Shown: positions 25,187-32,690 of the stretch, in pieces
How the letters are laid out: every line of letters starts with the position of its first letter
Numbering within the stretch: the stretch's first letter is position 1
Assembly (NCBI GenBank): GCA_947259215.1
Contig: CAMYLJ010000004.1
Span: 124,001 to 188,000, forward strand
Source of the DNA: an uncultured delta proteobacterium
Lineage (GTDB): Bacteria; Myxococcota_A; UBA9160; JAFDET01
Reading direction: 5' to 3'
DNA: 64,000 bases
Notes under the pieces: generated by a model
Told to the model about the DNA's origin: nothing
Databases searched by the model: none
Seen by the model: the letters and a program-made list of their open reading frames with translations, nothing else
Position numbers and translations under genes: made by a program

Positions 25187-25723
25187 TCAGGCGGACGTGA
25201 AGGCCACGTCGATCACGAGGCGGTCCGCCTCCGCCTCGAGGGCGGCCTGCAGGTCGGCCACGTTGCAGCGCGCCGGCACCTCGACGGTGATGTCCATCTC
25301 GTAGTGCGGCGAGCCGCCCGGTCCCGGCCGGCTGCGCGTGGTGAGCTCCACGATATTGACGCCGCGCTCCGCCAGCACCCGGCACACACCGGCCACGATG
25401 CCCGCCTTGTCCTCGCCCGCCGCCGTGACGCGGCAGAGGGCGGCGTCGCCGGACGGGGTGGCGCTGCGCGGGCCGGCTTCGAGGCTCCGGATCACGATGG
25501 TGAGCCCGTGCTCGCGCTCCAGGCGCTTGGCGCCGACTGCCACCCGGTCGGCCACGTCGGAGTTCTGCGAGGAGCCGAGCAGGATCACGGCGAAGTCGGT
25601 CCCGAGGATCGTCATGCGCGAGTCCTCGAGATTGGCGTCGCAGTCGAAGATCAGCTGGGAGAGCTCGGCCACCAGCCCCGGGCGGTCCCGGCCGATGGCC
25701 GAAAGCACGAACCAGCGCTTCAT
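25187..25723 (-). CDS. Tandem ACT-domain protein (GcvR-like)
   Basis: This is a 178-residue protein made of two ACT domains: WFVLSAIGRDRPGLVAELSQLI (residues about 4-80) and CRVTAAGEDKAGIVAGVCRVLAERGVN (about 97-175). The layout equals the glycine cleavage system regulator GcvR, which binds small ligands and partner proteins rather than DNA. GGAGGA seven bases upstream supports the ATG. No gcv genes are nearby, so regulation of glycine cleavage is not supported by context; it may sense another amino acid. Confidence 0.85.
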   Translation of the reverse strand: MKRWFVLSAIGRDRPGLVAELSQLIFDCDANLEDSRMTILGTDFAVILLGSSQNSDVADRVAVGAKRLEREHGLTIVIRSLEAGPRSATPSGDAALCRVTAAGEDKAGIVAGVCRVLAERGVNIVELTTRSRPGPGGSPHYEMDITVEVPARCNVADLQAALEAEADRLVIDVAFTSA

Positions 25724-25752
25724 GGCGTCTCCTCCGGCGCCAGCCTAGCAGC

Positions 25753-25956
25753 TCAGTGCCCGTCCTCCGATCGGACGGGGGCGCCCTTCTGGTACCCCGG
25801 GCAGGTCTCCACCGGTAGCGGCGGGTAGCGGCGGTAGGTCTCCTCCCGCTGGGCCCGGGTGCAGCGCCAGAAGCGCTGGCCCTTGGCGGTGCTCTGGGAG
25901 AGCGCGTGCCGGCAGGCCGAGCACAGGCCCACCCGCGGATCGGGGACCGTCGTCAC
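25753..25956 (-). CDS. Small zinc-ribbon-like protein
   Basis: This is a 67-residue protein with two Cys pairs: GLCSACRHAL near the N-terminus and later RFWRCT and ETCPGYQ, four cysteines in all. The RRYPPLPVETCPGY ending recurs in short uncharacterised proteins of high-GC bacteria. The spacing suits one zinc site. The GTG at 25956 begins immediately ahead of the motif. It is divergent from the DUF815 ATPase gene with only 25 bases between the starts, so their promoters must overlap. Function is unknown. Confidence 0.7.
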   Translation of the reverse strand: MTTVPDPRVGLCSACRHALSQSTAKGQRFWRCTRAQREETYRRYPPLPVETCPGYQKGAPVRSEDGH

Positions 25957-25967
25957 GGCGGGCAGTC

Positions 25968-25973
25968 TACAAT
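25968..25973 (+). promoter_or_regulatory. -10-like box eight bases before the DUF815 start
   Basis: TACAAT (five of six to consensus) ends eight bases before GTG 25982; no Shine-Dalgarno lies between, which fits a leaderless transcript. Confidence 0.5.
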
Positions 25974-25981
25974 CGGATGCC

Positions 25982-26869
25982 GTGGGACGCTGGACCGATC
26001 TCGTGGCGCGGCTCGACCGCGTGCTGGCCCTGGCGGAGCGGGTGCTCGCCCGCTCGGCCGGGGGGCCCGCCGACCCGGAGCTCTTCGCCCGCCACCAGGC
26101 CTTCCGCTGGGAGAGCGTCCCGGGCGGCGGGCGGCTGGTCCCGATCCGCGAGCCCGCCAGCTTCGACCTCGCCGACCTGGTGGGGGTGGAGCGCGGCGTG
26201 GAGCGCCTGCTGCGCAACACGGAGCAGTTCGTGCGGGGCTTCCCGTCGAACCACGTGCTGCTCTTCGGCGAGCGGGGGACCGGGAAGTCCTCGGCGGTGC
26301 GGGGGCTGCTGCCGCGCTTCGCGGGCGACGGGCTGCGGGTGGTGGAGGTGCACAAGGGCGACCTGCTGCACCTGCCGCGGGTGCTCGAGGCGCTGGGCGA
26401 CGCGCCCTACCGCTTCCTGCTCTTCAGCGACGACCTCTCCTTCGACGCCGGCGAGCCGGGGCACCGGGAGCTCAAGGCCGCGCTCGAGGGAAGCTTCGAA
26501 GCGCCGAGCGCCAACGTGCGCATCGTCGCCACCAGCAACCGCCGGCACCTGCTGCCCGAGACCCTGGGCGACGCCGCCGGCGCGCACCTGGACGACGCCG
26601 GTGACCTCCACATGGGAGAGGTGGTGGAGGAGAAGCTGGCCCTGTCCGAGCGCTTCGGCCTGGTGATCGGCTTCTACGGCTTCGACCAGGCCACCTACCT
26701 GCGCATCGTGGACCGCTGGGCCGACAAGGCCGGTCTCGACCTGCCGCGCGAGGAGCTGCACGCCCGCGCGCTCACCTGGGCCACCCGCCGCGCGAGCCGC
26801 ACCGGTCGCACGGCGCGGCAGTTCGTGGACGACCTGGCGGGCCGCCGGGCCCTCGCTGGAACCCGCTGA
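25982..26869 (+). CDS. DUF815-family AAA+ ATPase
   Basis: This is a 295-residue ATPase. The Walker A motif LLFGERGTGKSSAVRGLL is near residue 90, the Walker B-like FLLFSDDLSFD near 145, and sensor-1 RIVATSNRRHLLP near 180, followed by ERFGLVIGFYGFDQATYL. This order and LVGVERGVERLLRNTEQF ahead of it identify the DUF815 family. The cellular role is unknown. The protein is short with no extra domains. GTG 25982 is the first start after the divergent zinc-ribbon gene and lacks a Shine-Dalgarno. Confidence 0.88.
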   Translation: MGRWTDLVARLDRVLALAERVLARSAGGPADPELFARHQAFRWESVPGGGRLVPIREPASFDLADLVGVERGVERLLRNTEQFVRGFPSNHVLLFGERGTGKSSAVRGLLPRFAGDGLRVVEVHKGDLLHLPRVLEALGDAPYRFLLFSDDLSFDAGEPGHRELKAALEGSFEAPSANVRIVATSNRRHLLPETLGDAAGAHLDDAGDLHMGEVVEEKLALSERFGLVIGFYGFDQATYLRIVDRWADKAGLDLPREELHARALTWATRRASRTGRTARQFVDDLAGRRALAGTR

Positions 26870-26877
26870 CTGGCGCC

Positions 26878-27285
26878 CTAGCGGGGGCGATGCACCAGCA
26901 GCAGCGCGGCGCCCGCGACGCTGAATGGAGCCCAGGTGCTCGCCCCGAAGCCGAGGAAGCCCAGCACCACGGCGTAGACGGCGATGCTCTCGTCGAGCAC
27001 CCAGGCCACGATCCGGTGCTGGAAGGCGGCAGCCGGCTCGGGCGGCGGAAGGTGGACCGCTCTCCCGGCCCCCGTGGCGCGACGCCAGAAGACGTGGGCA
27101 ATCACGCCGGTCCCGACAGCCACCACGCCGAGCGCCATCGGAAGCCGCGAGCTCTCGGGCGGCGCGCCTCGGACCTGAGCGGCCAGGAACAGGATGATCG
27201 CGACGTAGATCCCCTGCGACAGGAGCAGGGCGATCCAGACGACGCGGCTGGTCAGCTTGGCCTGGTCCGGATCGACCTCGAACAT
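26878..27285 (-). CDS. Four-helix integral membrane protein, hypothetical
   Basis: This is a 135-residue protein with four predicted membrane helices: VVWIALLLSQGIYVAIILF, MALGVVAVGTGVIAHVFW, SIAVYAVVLGFLGFGAS, and PFSVAGAALLLVH. The loops are short; the N-terminal DPDQAKLTSR is cytoplasmic by the positive-inside rule. No family is recognised. Its ATG is three bases downstream of the dipeptidase stop, so the two are co-transcribed. Confidence 0.72.
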   Translation of the reverse strand: MFEVDPDQAKLTSRVVWIALLLSQGIYVAIILFLAAQVRGAPPESSRLPMALGVVAVGTGVIAHVFWRRATGAGRAVHLPPPEPAAAFQHRIVAWVLDESIAVYAVVLGFLGFGASTWAPFSVAGAALLLVHRPR

Positions 27286-27288
27286 GCG

Positions 27289-28419
27289 CTAGCCGCAGAC
27301 GTCCGTCAGGACGCGCAGGGCGTTCTCGCCCAGCACCTTGCGCACCACGGCCTCGGAGTGGCCGCGCTCGAGCAGGGCGGCGGTCAGGGACGGCAGCATG
27401 CGCACGTCCTCGAGCCCGCTGACCGGGACGATGGCCCCGTCCCAGTCGCTCCCGATCGCCACGGCGTCGCTGCCGCCCACGTTCAGCGCGTGCTCCACGT
27501 GGGCCACGAAGTCCGCCAGGTCGCTGCCGGCGAAGTTCCGGCCGAGGCACATGCCGATCACGCCGCCGGCGTCGGCGATGCGTCCGATCAGGGGGTCGGG
27601 CAGGTTCCGCGGGCTGTCGGTCAGCGCGCGGCAGGCGCTGTGGCTCACCACGAAGGGCTGGCTCAGGCGGCCGATGGCCTCGTCCACGCCCGCGTAGGTG
27701 ACGTGGGCCAGGTCGACCACCATTCCCAGGAGCTGCATCTCGTCCACCAGGTCTCGGCCGAAGTCGGTGAGCCCCATCCCGTCGAAGGCCGCCACCGTCA
27801 TGGGGTAGGCGGCGGAGCTGGCCTGGAAGTGGGTGAGGCCGATCATGCGCAGGCCGCGGTCGTAGGCGGCCTGCACGTTGGCCATGTCGCTCTCGATCCC
27901 GTGGGAGCCCTCGAGCCCGGCGAGGCCGGCGAAGCGCCCCGTCGCGATGGCCGCGCTCATCTCGCTCCCCGTGCGGCAGAAGGCCAGGCGCGTCGGGTGC
28001 GCGTCCGCCGCCTCCGCGAAGAGGTCCAGGGTGGCGAGGGTCTGCTCGATGCCTGCGCCGTCCTCCACCCAGGCCAGGAGCTTCAGGGGCAGGATCAGCT
28101 CGTCGCGCACCTCGCGCGGGTTGATCACGAGACCCATCACGCCGCCGTCGAGACCGCCCTCGGCCGCGCGGGGCAGGTCCATGTGCCAGGCGAAGGGTGC
28201 GCCCGGCAGCCGGTTCACGTGGCGGCGCGCCACGTCGTAGCCTAGGGAGCGCATCCACAGCAGGGTGTCCACGTGCAGGTCGAGCACGACGGCGTCGCGG
28301 TGGAGGGCGAGGACGTCGTCGGGCACGGGAGCCGGGCTCGGGCCGCAGCCCGGCAGGCCGAGCGTCACGGCGGCGCCGAGACCCTGCTTGAGGAAGGCCC
28401 GGCGGGTCAGCGCGCTCAT
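27289..28419 (-). CDS. Membrane dipeptidase (peptidase M19 family), Tat-lipoprotein
   Basis: This 376-residue protein begins with a twin-arginine signal (LTRRAFLKQGLG) that ends in LPGC, a lipobox, so it is probably exported folded and lipid-anchored. The renal-dipeptidase fold is clear: VVLDLHVDTLLWM (first HxD zinc ligands), AGLEGSHGIESD, MIGLTHFQASS, VVDLAHVTYAG, FVVSHSACRAL and AIGSDWDGAIVP. These enzymes cleave dipeptides, including L-D forms. The neighbouring divergent gamma-glutamyltransferase suggests a shared role in scavenging glutathione or cell-wall peptides, as Cys-Gly dipeptidases do. Confidence 0.9.
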   Translation of the reverse strand: MSALTRRAFLKQGLGAAVTLGLPGCGPSPAPVPDDVLALHRDAVVLDLHVDTLLWMRSLGYDVARRHVNRLPGAPFAWHMDLPRAAEGGLDGGVMGLVINPREVRDELILPLKLLAWVEDGAGIEQTLATLDLFAEAADAHPTRLAFCRTGSEMSAAIATGRFAGLAGLEGSHGIESDMANVQAAYDRGLRMIGLTHFQASSAAYPMTVAAFDGMGLTDFGRDLVDEMQLLGMVVDLAHVTYAGVDEAIGRLSQPFVVSHSACRALTDSPRNLPDPLIGRIADAGGVIGMCLGRNFAGSDLADFVAHVEHALNVGGSDAVAIGSDWDGAIVPVSGLEDVRMLPSLTAALLERGHSEAVVRKVLGENALRVLTDVCG

Positions 28420-28455
28420 GGCCGGGGATTCTACACCCGGCCCGCGCGCGACTGG

Positions 28456-28461
28456 TATCTT
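28456..28461 (+). promoter_or_regulatory. -10-like box nine bases before the GGT start
   Basis: TATCTT ends nine bases before GTG 28471, within the 51-base gap shared with the divergent dipeptidase gene; no Shine-Dalgarno lies between. Confidence 0.4.
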
Positions 28462-28470
28462 CCCGGCCCC

Positions 28471-29940
28471 GTGACCGGCGCCGTGGCCGCAGGACATCCC
28501 CAGACCGTCGAGGCCGCGGCCCACGCGCTGCGCGAGGGCGGCAACGCCTTCGATGCCATCGTGGCGGCGGGCTTCGCCGCCAGCCTGGCGGAGCCGGGCT
28601 TCACGAGCCTGGGCGGCGGCGGCTTCCTGCTGGCGCACCCGGTCGACGACGCGCCGCTGCTGCTCGACTTCTTCGTCGACACCCCCGGCCTCGGAGCCCC
28701 CGGCAGCGACCTCGAGCCCCACTTCTTTCCGGTGACGGTGCGCTTCCCCGCCTCGGAGCAGGTCTTCAACGCCGGCCTCGGCTCGGTGGCGGTGCCCGGG
28801 GTGCTGGCCGGCTTGCTGCACGCCCACGAGCGGCTGGGCCGGCTGCCGCTCGCCGAGGTGGTGGCGCCTGCGGTCGCGCTGGCCCGCAAGGGCGTCGTGG
28901 TGAGCGAGCTCCAGAGCTACGTGCTGGGGCTGCTGTTCCCGATCCTCTCGCTCAGCGACGACGGGCGTCGGCTCTACGCGCCCGGAGGGCGGGCCCCGGC
29001 AGCCGGGGATCGCCTGCACAACCCGGAGCTCGCCGACCTGCTCGAGCGCCTGCCCGACGATCGGGGTCGCGGCTTCTACGAGGGCGCCGTCGCGGCGCGC
29101 GTGGAGGCAGACATGACCGCCGGCCGCGGCCTGCTCACCGCCGAGGATCTCGCCGGCTACCGCGTGCTGGAGCGCGAGCCCCTGGCCTTCGACTACCGCG
29201 GGCATCGGCTGCTGACGAATCCCGCGCCCTCCCTGGGTGGCTCCCTGGTGGCGTTCGGCCTGGGGATGCTGGCGGACGCCGAGCTACCCCGCCTGGATCG
29301 CGACGGGCCGGAGCACCGGGTGGCGCTGGCGGAGGTGCTCGTGGCCATGGAGGCGCGCAAGCTCGCCGGCGGGCCGTCCTTCGCGCGCGGCACCACCCAC
29401 GCCAGCGTCGCCGACGCCGAGGGCAACGTGGCCAGCATGACCACCTCCAATGGCGAGGGCTCGGGCTACGTCGCCCCCGGCACCGGGATCATGCTGAACA
29501 ACATGCTGGGCGAGGACGACCTGCATCCCGACGGCTTCCACGCGACCCCGCCCGGCGAGCGCGTGGCCTCGATGATGTCGCCTTGCGTCGTGCGCGGCGA
29601 GCGGGGCGCGCGGCTCGTCCTCGGCAGCGGAGGCAGCAAGCGCATCCGCACCGCCGTGCTCCAGGTGGCGAGCGACGTGGTGGACTTCGACACCGGGGTC
29701 GCCGAGGCGGTGGCGGCGCCGCGCATGCACTTCGACGGGGAGCTGCTCCAGCTGGAGCCGGGTCTCGACGAGGCCGCGATCGCGGCGCTCGCGCAGCGCT
29801 GGCCGCTCAACCGCTGGCCCGAACGAAATCTCTACTTCGGCGGGGTGCACGCCGTCGCGCCCGGGACCGAGGCCGCGGCCGCGGGCGACCCGAGACGGGG
29901 GGGCGCCGCCGCGAGCGGGGCATCGACGCGAGCCCGGTGA
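28471..29940 (+). CDS. Gamma-glutamyltransferase family protein
   Basis: This is a 489-residue Ntn-hydrolase. The N-terminal GHPQTVEAAAHALREGGNAFDA and EPGFTSLGGGGFLL, the autoprocessing site GTTHASVADAEGNVASMT (nucleophile Thr near 309) and the SMMSPCVV and GSGGSKRIRTAVLQV loops are typical. The C-terminal YFGGVHAV...GDPRRGGAA ending is also the normal family end. It acts on glutathione or other gamma-glutamyl compounds. No signal peptide is evident with the GTG start, unlike classic periplasmic GGT. The last 134 bases overlap the convergent metalloprotease gene. Confidence 0.89.
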   Translation: MTGAVAAGHPQTVEAAAHALREGGNAFDAIVAAGFAASLAEPGFTSLGGGGFLLAHPVDDAPLLLDFFVDTPGLGAPGSDLEPHFFPVTVRFPASEQVFNAGLGSVAVPGVLAGLLHAHERLGRLPLAEVVAPAVALARKGVVVSELQSYVLGLLFPILSLSDDGRRLYAPGGRAPAAGDRLHNPELADLLERLPDDRGRGFYEGAVAARVEADMTAGRGLLTAEDLAGYRVLEREPLAFDYRGHRLLTNPAPSLGGSLVAFGLGMLADAELPRLDRDGPEHRVALAEVLVAMEARKLAGGPSFARGTTHASVADAEGNVASMTTSNGEGSGYVAPGTGIMLNNMLGEDDLHPDGFHATPPGERVASMMSPCVVRGERGARLVLGSGGSKRIRTAVLQVASDVVDFDTGVAEAVAAPRMHFDGELLQLEPGLDEAAIAALAQRWPLNRWPERNLYFGGVHAVAPGTEAAAAGDPRRGGAAASGASTRAR

Positions 29941-30838
29941 GGAGCATCAGCGCGGCCGCCACCAGCAGCCCGCGCTCCGGCTCCGGGAGCATGACCACCT
30001 GCCAGCCGATGTCCGTCAGTCCGGCGTAGTCCAGATCCGTCAGGTACTTCCGCATGCCGCCCGAGATGGAGGGGTCCATGGCCGCCTCCTGGGGCGAGCC
30101 CAGGTAGCTGCTGAGGGTGCCCTCGGCCCAGTGTCCGGGGTCGGGGTCCGCCTCGAGGGGAACCGCACCGCCCCACTCGAGCACCGAGGCCGATCCCGTG
30201 AACTCGGCCGGATCCGGTCCGAAGTCGATCAGGTTGTCGAACGAGTCGGCCGTGCCGAAGCCGAAGACGTGGGCCAGCTCGTGGATCGCCACGGACAGGA
30301 AGTCCACCTGGGCCAAGCTCGGGCCGCCGGCGATGTCGAAGTTCCAGCTTGCGCCGGTGTCGAAGGCGACCGACCCGCCCCACATCCCGAAGTCGGTCCG
30401 CGACGCGGGCGGAGTGCCGAAGGCGAACTCGCCCCGGCTCTGGATGGCCGTGGCGAAGGGCAGGGTCGCCGAGGAGAAGCTGAAGCCGCCCGGGCCGCCG
30501 ATTCCGAGCGTGCTGCCCGGGATGCTGCGGCTGCCGGCGAAGATGTAGACCTCGTCCTGGAGCACGCCGAGGTCCACGACCGACGCCGCGGACCCGGTCC
30601 CCGGGTTCGTGAAGGAGGCGGTCCAGCTGTTGCCGCCCCCGGGCGTGATCGCGTCGAGGTCGTCGAGGAAGGCCTCGAAGTAGGCGGCGGCCTGGTCGAG
30701 CGCCGCCACCGCCTGGGGGTTCGAGAAGAGCCCGCCCGCATCGAGGCTGTAGTCGAAGGTGATGTCGATCGCGGCCGCGGGCCGCACCGGGGCCAGCGCC
30801 AGCACGACCGCGACGGCCACCCTGCCTGCTCCCCGCAT
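29807..30838 (-). CDS. PEP-CTERM-sorted zinc metalloprotease-like protein
   Basis: This is a 343-residue secreted protein. GGAGG six bases before the ATG and a signal peptide (VAVAVVLALAPVRPAAA) fix the start. SVAIHELAHVFGFGTADSF has the HExxHxxG zinc site of metzincin-like peptidases, but the position of the usual third His/Asp ligand reads Thr. Near the C-terminus MLPEPERGLLVAAALMLLTGLASMPRSRRR is a PEP-CTERM tripartite signal (PEP, helix, basic run), known to direct exosortase-dependent sorting. A further 30 Arg/Pro-rich residues follow, in the part that overlaps the gamma-glutamyltransferase gene; the original stop may have been lost. No exosortase is in the window. Confidence 0.82.
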   Translation of the reverse strand: MRGAGRVAVAVVLALAPVRPAAAIDITFDYSLDAGGLFSNPQAVAALDQAAAYFEAFLDDLDAITPGGGNSWTASFTNPGTGSAASVVDLGVLQDEVYIFAGSRSIPGSTLGIGGPGGFSFSSATLPFATAIQSRGEFAFGTPPASRTDFGMWGGSVAFDTGASWNFDIAGGPSLAQVDFLSVAIHELAHVFGFGTADSFDNLIDFGPDPAEFTGSASVLEWGGAVPLEADPDPGHWAEGTLSSYLGSPQEAAMDPSISGGMRKYLTDLDYAGLTDIGWQVVMLPEPERGLLVAAALMLLTGLASMPRSRRRPPVSGRPRPRPRSRARRRAPRRSRDFVRASG

Positions 30839-30959
30839 CCGCCGCCTCCCCGGGATCCAGAAACGCGTCCCGGTCGAGCCACTTATCGGGCTCCAGCGCG
30901 GGATCCTGAGGCGGCAGGCGGCCGGCAGCAGGCGCGCAGGCCGCACGTAGTGTCGGAAA

Positions 30960-30977
30960 TGGGTCTAAAAAGACCCA
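30960..30977. promoter_or_regulatory. AT-rich hairpin/operator-like palindrome in a divergent gap
   Basis: TGGGTCT (30960-30966), AAAA, AGACCCA (30971-30977) is a perfect seven-base inverted repeat followed by ATTTTAG. It stands out in a GC-rich, 221-bp divergent region between the PEP-CTERM gene and mlaA. It could be a regulator site for either gene or a terminator. The rest of this gap shows only a TACACT -10 candidate at 31009-31014 without a -35. Confidence 0.4.
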
Positions 30978-31059
30978 ATTTTAGGGTGGGCTGGGGTCTG
31001 GGGAAGGCTACACTCTGGCGTCCAACACCCGACAAGGGTGCAGGGGGAAGGGGTCCACT

Positions 31060-31938
31060 GTGCGGGTGTTGCTTCAGGTCCGCGACGTGCGCGCGGCTGC
31101 GCTGGCGAGCGCGCTGCTGGCTGCGATCCTGCTGGCCGCTCCGGCCTGGGGCCTCTCAGCGCGCGACCTGCGGGAGATCCCGGCCCTCGCGGCGCTGGAA
31201 GATCCCGCTGCCGATCCCTACGCGGAGCACGCCGACCTCTACGCCGACGAGGACTTCGGACTCTTCGACGAGGCGCTGCTGCTCCCCGAGCCGGATCCGC
31301 TCGAGGGTGTGAACCGGGCGGTCTTCGGCTTCAACGAGACCGTGGACCGCTTCGTGATGGAGCCGGTCGCCAAGGCCTACGGCTGGGTGGTCCCGGACCC
31401 CGCGAAGAACGCCGTGCACCGGCTCTTCGCCAACCTGAACTCACCGTCGATCTTCGTGAACGACGTGCTGCAGCTCGAGCCGATTCGGGCGGGAACCACC
31501 CTGACCCGGTTCGTGCTGAACTCCACCGTCGGCGTCGCCGGGCTGTTCGACGTGGCGGGGACGATCGGGCTCGACGGTCACCACACGGACTTCGGCCAGA
31601 CCCTGGCGCGCGTCGGCCTCGGCAGCGGGCCCTACGTGGTGATGCCGGTCCTCGGGCCCAGCACGGCCCGCGACGCCGTGGGCGGCGTGGTCGACATGTT
31701 CCTGCGCCCGCAGACCTATCTGCTGGGAACCGGCCCCCTGATGCTCCTGGGTGGCTCCCACGGGATCGTGACCCGCGAGTCCTACCTGGACGAGCTGGCC
31801 GAGCTGCGCGCCTCCTCGGTGGACTACTACGCCACCGTGCGCAACGTCTACTTCCAGCGTCGCGCGGAGCAGCTGCGGGAGATCGGGGTCGAGGTCGTAC
31901 CGCAGCGCGACGAGGTCGCGGCGGCGGGCGAGCTCTAG
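31060..31938 (+). CDS. mlaA: MlaA/VacJ-family lipid transport protein
   Basis: This is a 292-residue MlaA-family protein, known to remove phospholipids from the outer leaflet of the outer membrane. DPLEGVNRAVFGFNETVDRFVMEPVAKAYG, split here as its two halves DPLEGVNRAVFGFNE and DRFVMEPVAKAYG, is the family signature, with NLNSPSIFVNDVLQ and GVGLGSGPYVVMPVLGPS-like sequence (VGLGSGPYVVMPVLGPS) following. A signal peptide is present but no lipobox Cys follows it, unlike E. coli MlaA. AAGGGG six bases upstream supports GTG 31060. It is convergent with the MlaC/HpnM gene and next to an HpnN-like RND protein, giving a lipid-traffic cluster. Confidence 0.9.
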   Translation: MRVLLQVRDVRAAALASALLAAILLAAPAWGLSARDLREIPALAALEDPAADPYAEHADLYADEDFGLFDEALLLPEPDPLEGVNRAVFGFNETVDRFVMEPVAKAYGWVVPDPAKNAVHRLFANLNSPSIFVNDVLQLEPIRAGTTLTRFVLNSTVGVAGLFDVAGTIGLDGHHTDFGQTLARVGLGSGPYVVMPVLGPSTARDAVGGVVDMFLRPQTYLLGTGPLMLLGGSHGIVTRESYLDELAELRASSVDYYATVRNVYFQRRAEQLREIGVEVVPQRDEVAAAGEL

Positions 31939-31950
31939 CGGGTCGAGCCA

Positions 31951-32010
31951 AGACGAAGTCTTGAGTCGGCTTGCGCCGCAAACGGAGCCCCTCGGGCTCC
32001 GTCAGCTAGC
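31951..32010. repeat. Double-hairpin intergenic repeat, copy 1
   Basis: This 60-base stretch matches 40571-40630 at 57 positions. It contains CAAGAC-GAA-GTCTTG and a perfect nine-base-pair hairpin ACGGAGCCC/GGGCTCCGT with a CTC loop. It lies between the convergent mlaA and mlaC/hpnM ends and provides the last bases of the latter gene, including its stop. No U-tract follows, so it is not a classical intrinsic terminator. Confidence 0.8.
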
Positions 32011-32626
32011 TCTCGCCCCGCTCCAGCCGCTTGATCTTCGCGTCGATCGCGCGCATCAGGGCCTCGAAGCCCTCGCGCTCCAAGAGGGCCGAGTACTCGG
32101 ACCGGCGCAGCGCCAGCTCGCTGATGGTCCCGTTCACATAGACGTCGATGATGCGCCAGCCCGCGTCCGTCCGGTGGAGCCGGTAGTCGAGCTGGACGTC
32201 CTCGTCCTCGGGCTGGAGCAGCCGCGTCTTCACGAGCCGCGTGTCCCGCACGCCGGGCTCTGCGCCCAGCATCTCGAAGACCTCGCCGGACCAGCCGTCG
32301 AACCGCCCCGCGTAGTTGGCGACCGTGACCTTCCCGAAGGCCGCCAGGAACTGCTCCTGCTGTGCCTCCTCCAGGGACTTCCAGTGGCGACCCAGTGACT
32401 TGCGCGCCATGAAGGCCACGTCGTAGCAGTTCCCGACGACCGGCGTGATGCGCGCCTCGCGACCGGCGTAGCCGAGGGCCTCCGCCTCCTTCATCAGGCC
32501 GAGCAGCGCCGCGTGCAGGTCTTCGACCACGCGCGCCGCGTCCCGGTCCTGGCTCCAGGCGGCGCGCGGCACGGCCAGGACCGCGACCGCGGCGAGCACG
32601 ATCAGCCCCCCTCGCAGGCAACCCAT
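32006..32626 (-). CDS. hpnM: MlaC/Ttg2D-family periplasmic lipid carrier (HpnM-like)
   Basis: This is a 206-residue exported protein (signal LIVLAAVAVLAVPRAAWS). The body follows the MlaC/Ttg2D pattern: ITPVVGNCYDVAFMARKSLGRHWKSL, seen as its parts PVVGNCYDVAFMARKSLG and HWKSLEEAQQEQFLAAF, then FDGWSGEVFEM, and DAGWRIIDVYVNGTISELALRRSEYS. MlaC shuttles phospholipids through the periplasm; the HpnM variant accompanies hopanoid genes. The divergent neighbour resembles HpnN, so the HpnM reading is favoured, although no squalene-hopene cyclase is in view. The ATG (32626-32624) interlocks with a plus-strand ATG in CATG. Confidence 0.82.
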   Translation of the reverse strand: MGCLRGGLIVLAAVAVLAVPRAAWSQDRDAARVVEDLHAALLGLMKEAEALGYAGREARITPVVGNCYDVAFMARKSLGRHWKSLEEAQQEQFLAAFGKVTVANYAGRFDGWSGEVFEMLGAEPGVRDTRLVKTRLLQPEDEDVQLDYRLHRTDAGWRIIDVYVNGTISELALRRSEYSALLEREGFEALMRAIDAKIKRLERGES

Positions 32627-32690
32627 GTCAGCAAAGGTAGCGAAGCAGATGGGTTCGGTGACATCATCTGCGGGCCTCGGCGGGGTGGAC

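Noticed and set aside
32625-32690. ATG 32625 as the HpnN start
   Set aside because: It interlocks with the divergent hpnM start codon, leaving no room for either promoter or ribosome-binding site, and adds 22 residues that do not look like the family N-terminus.
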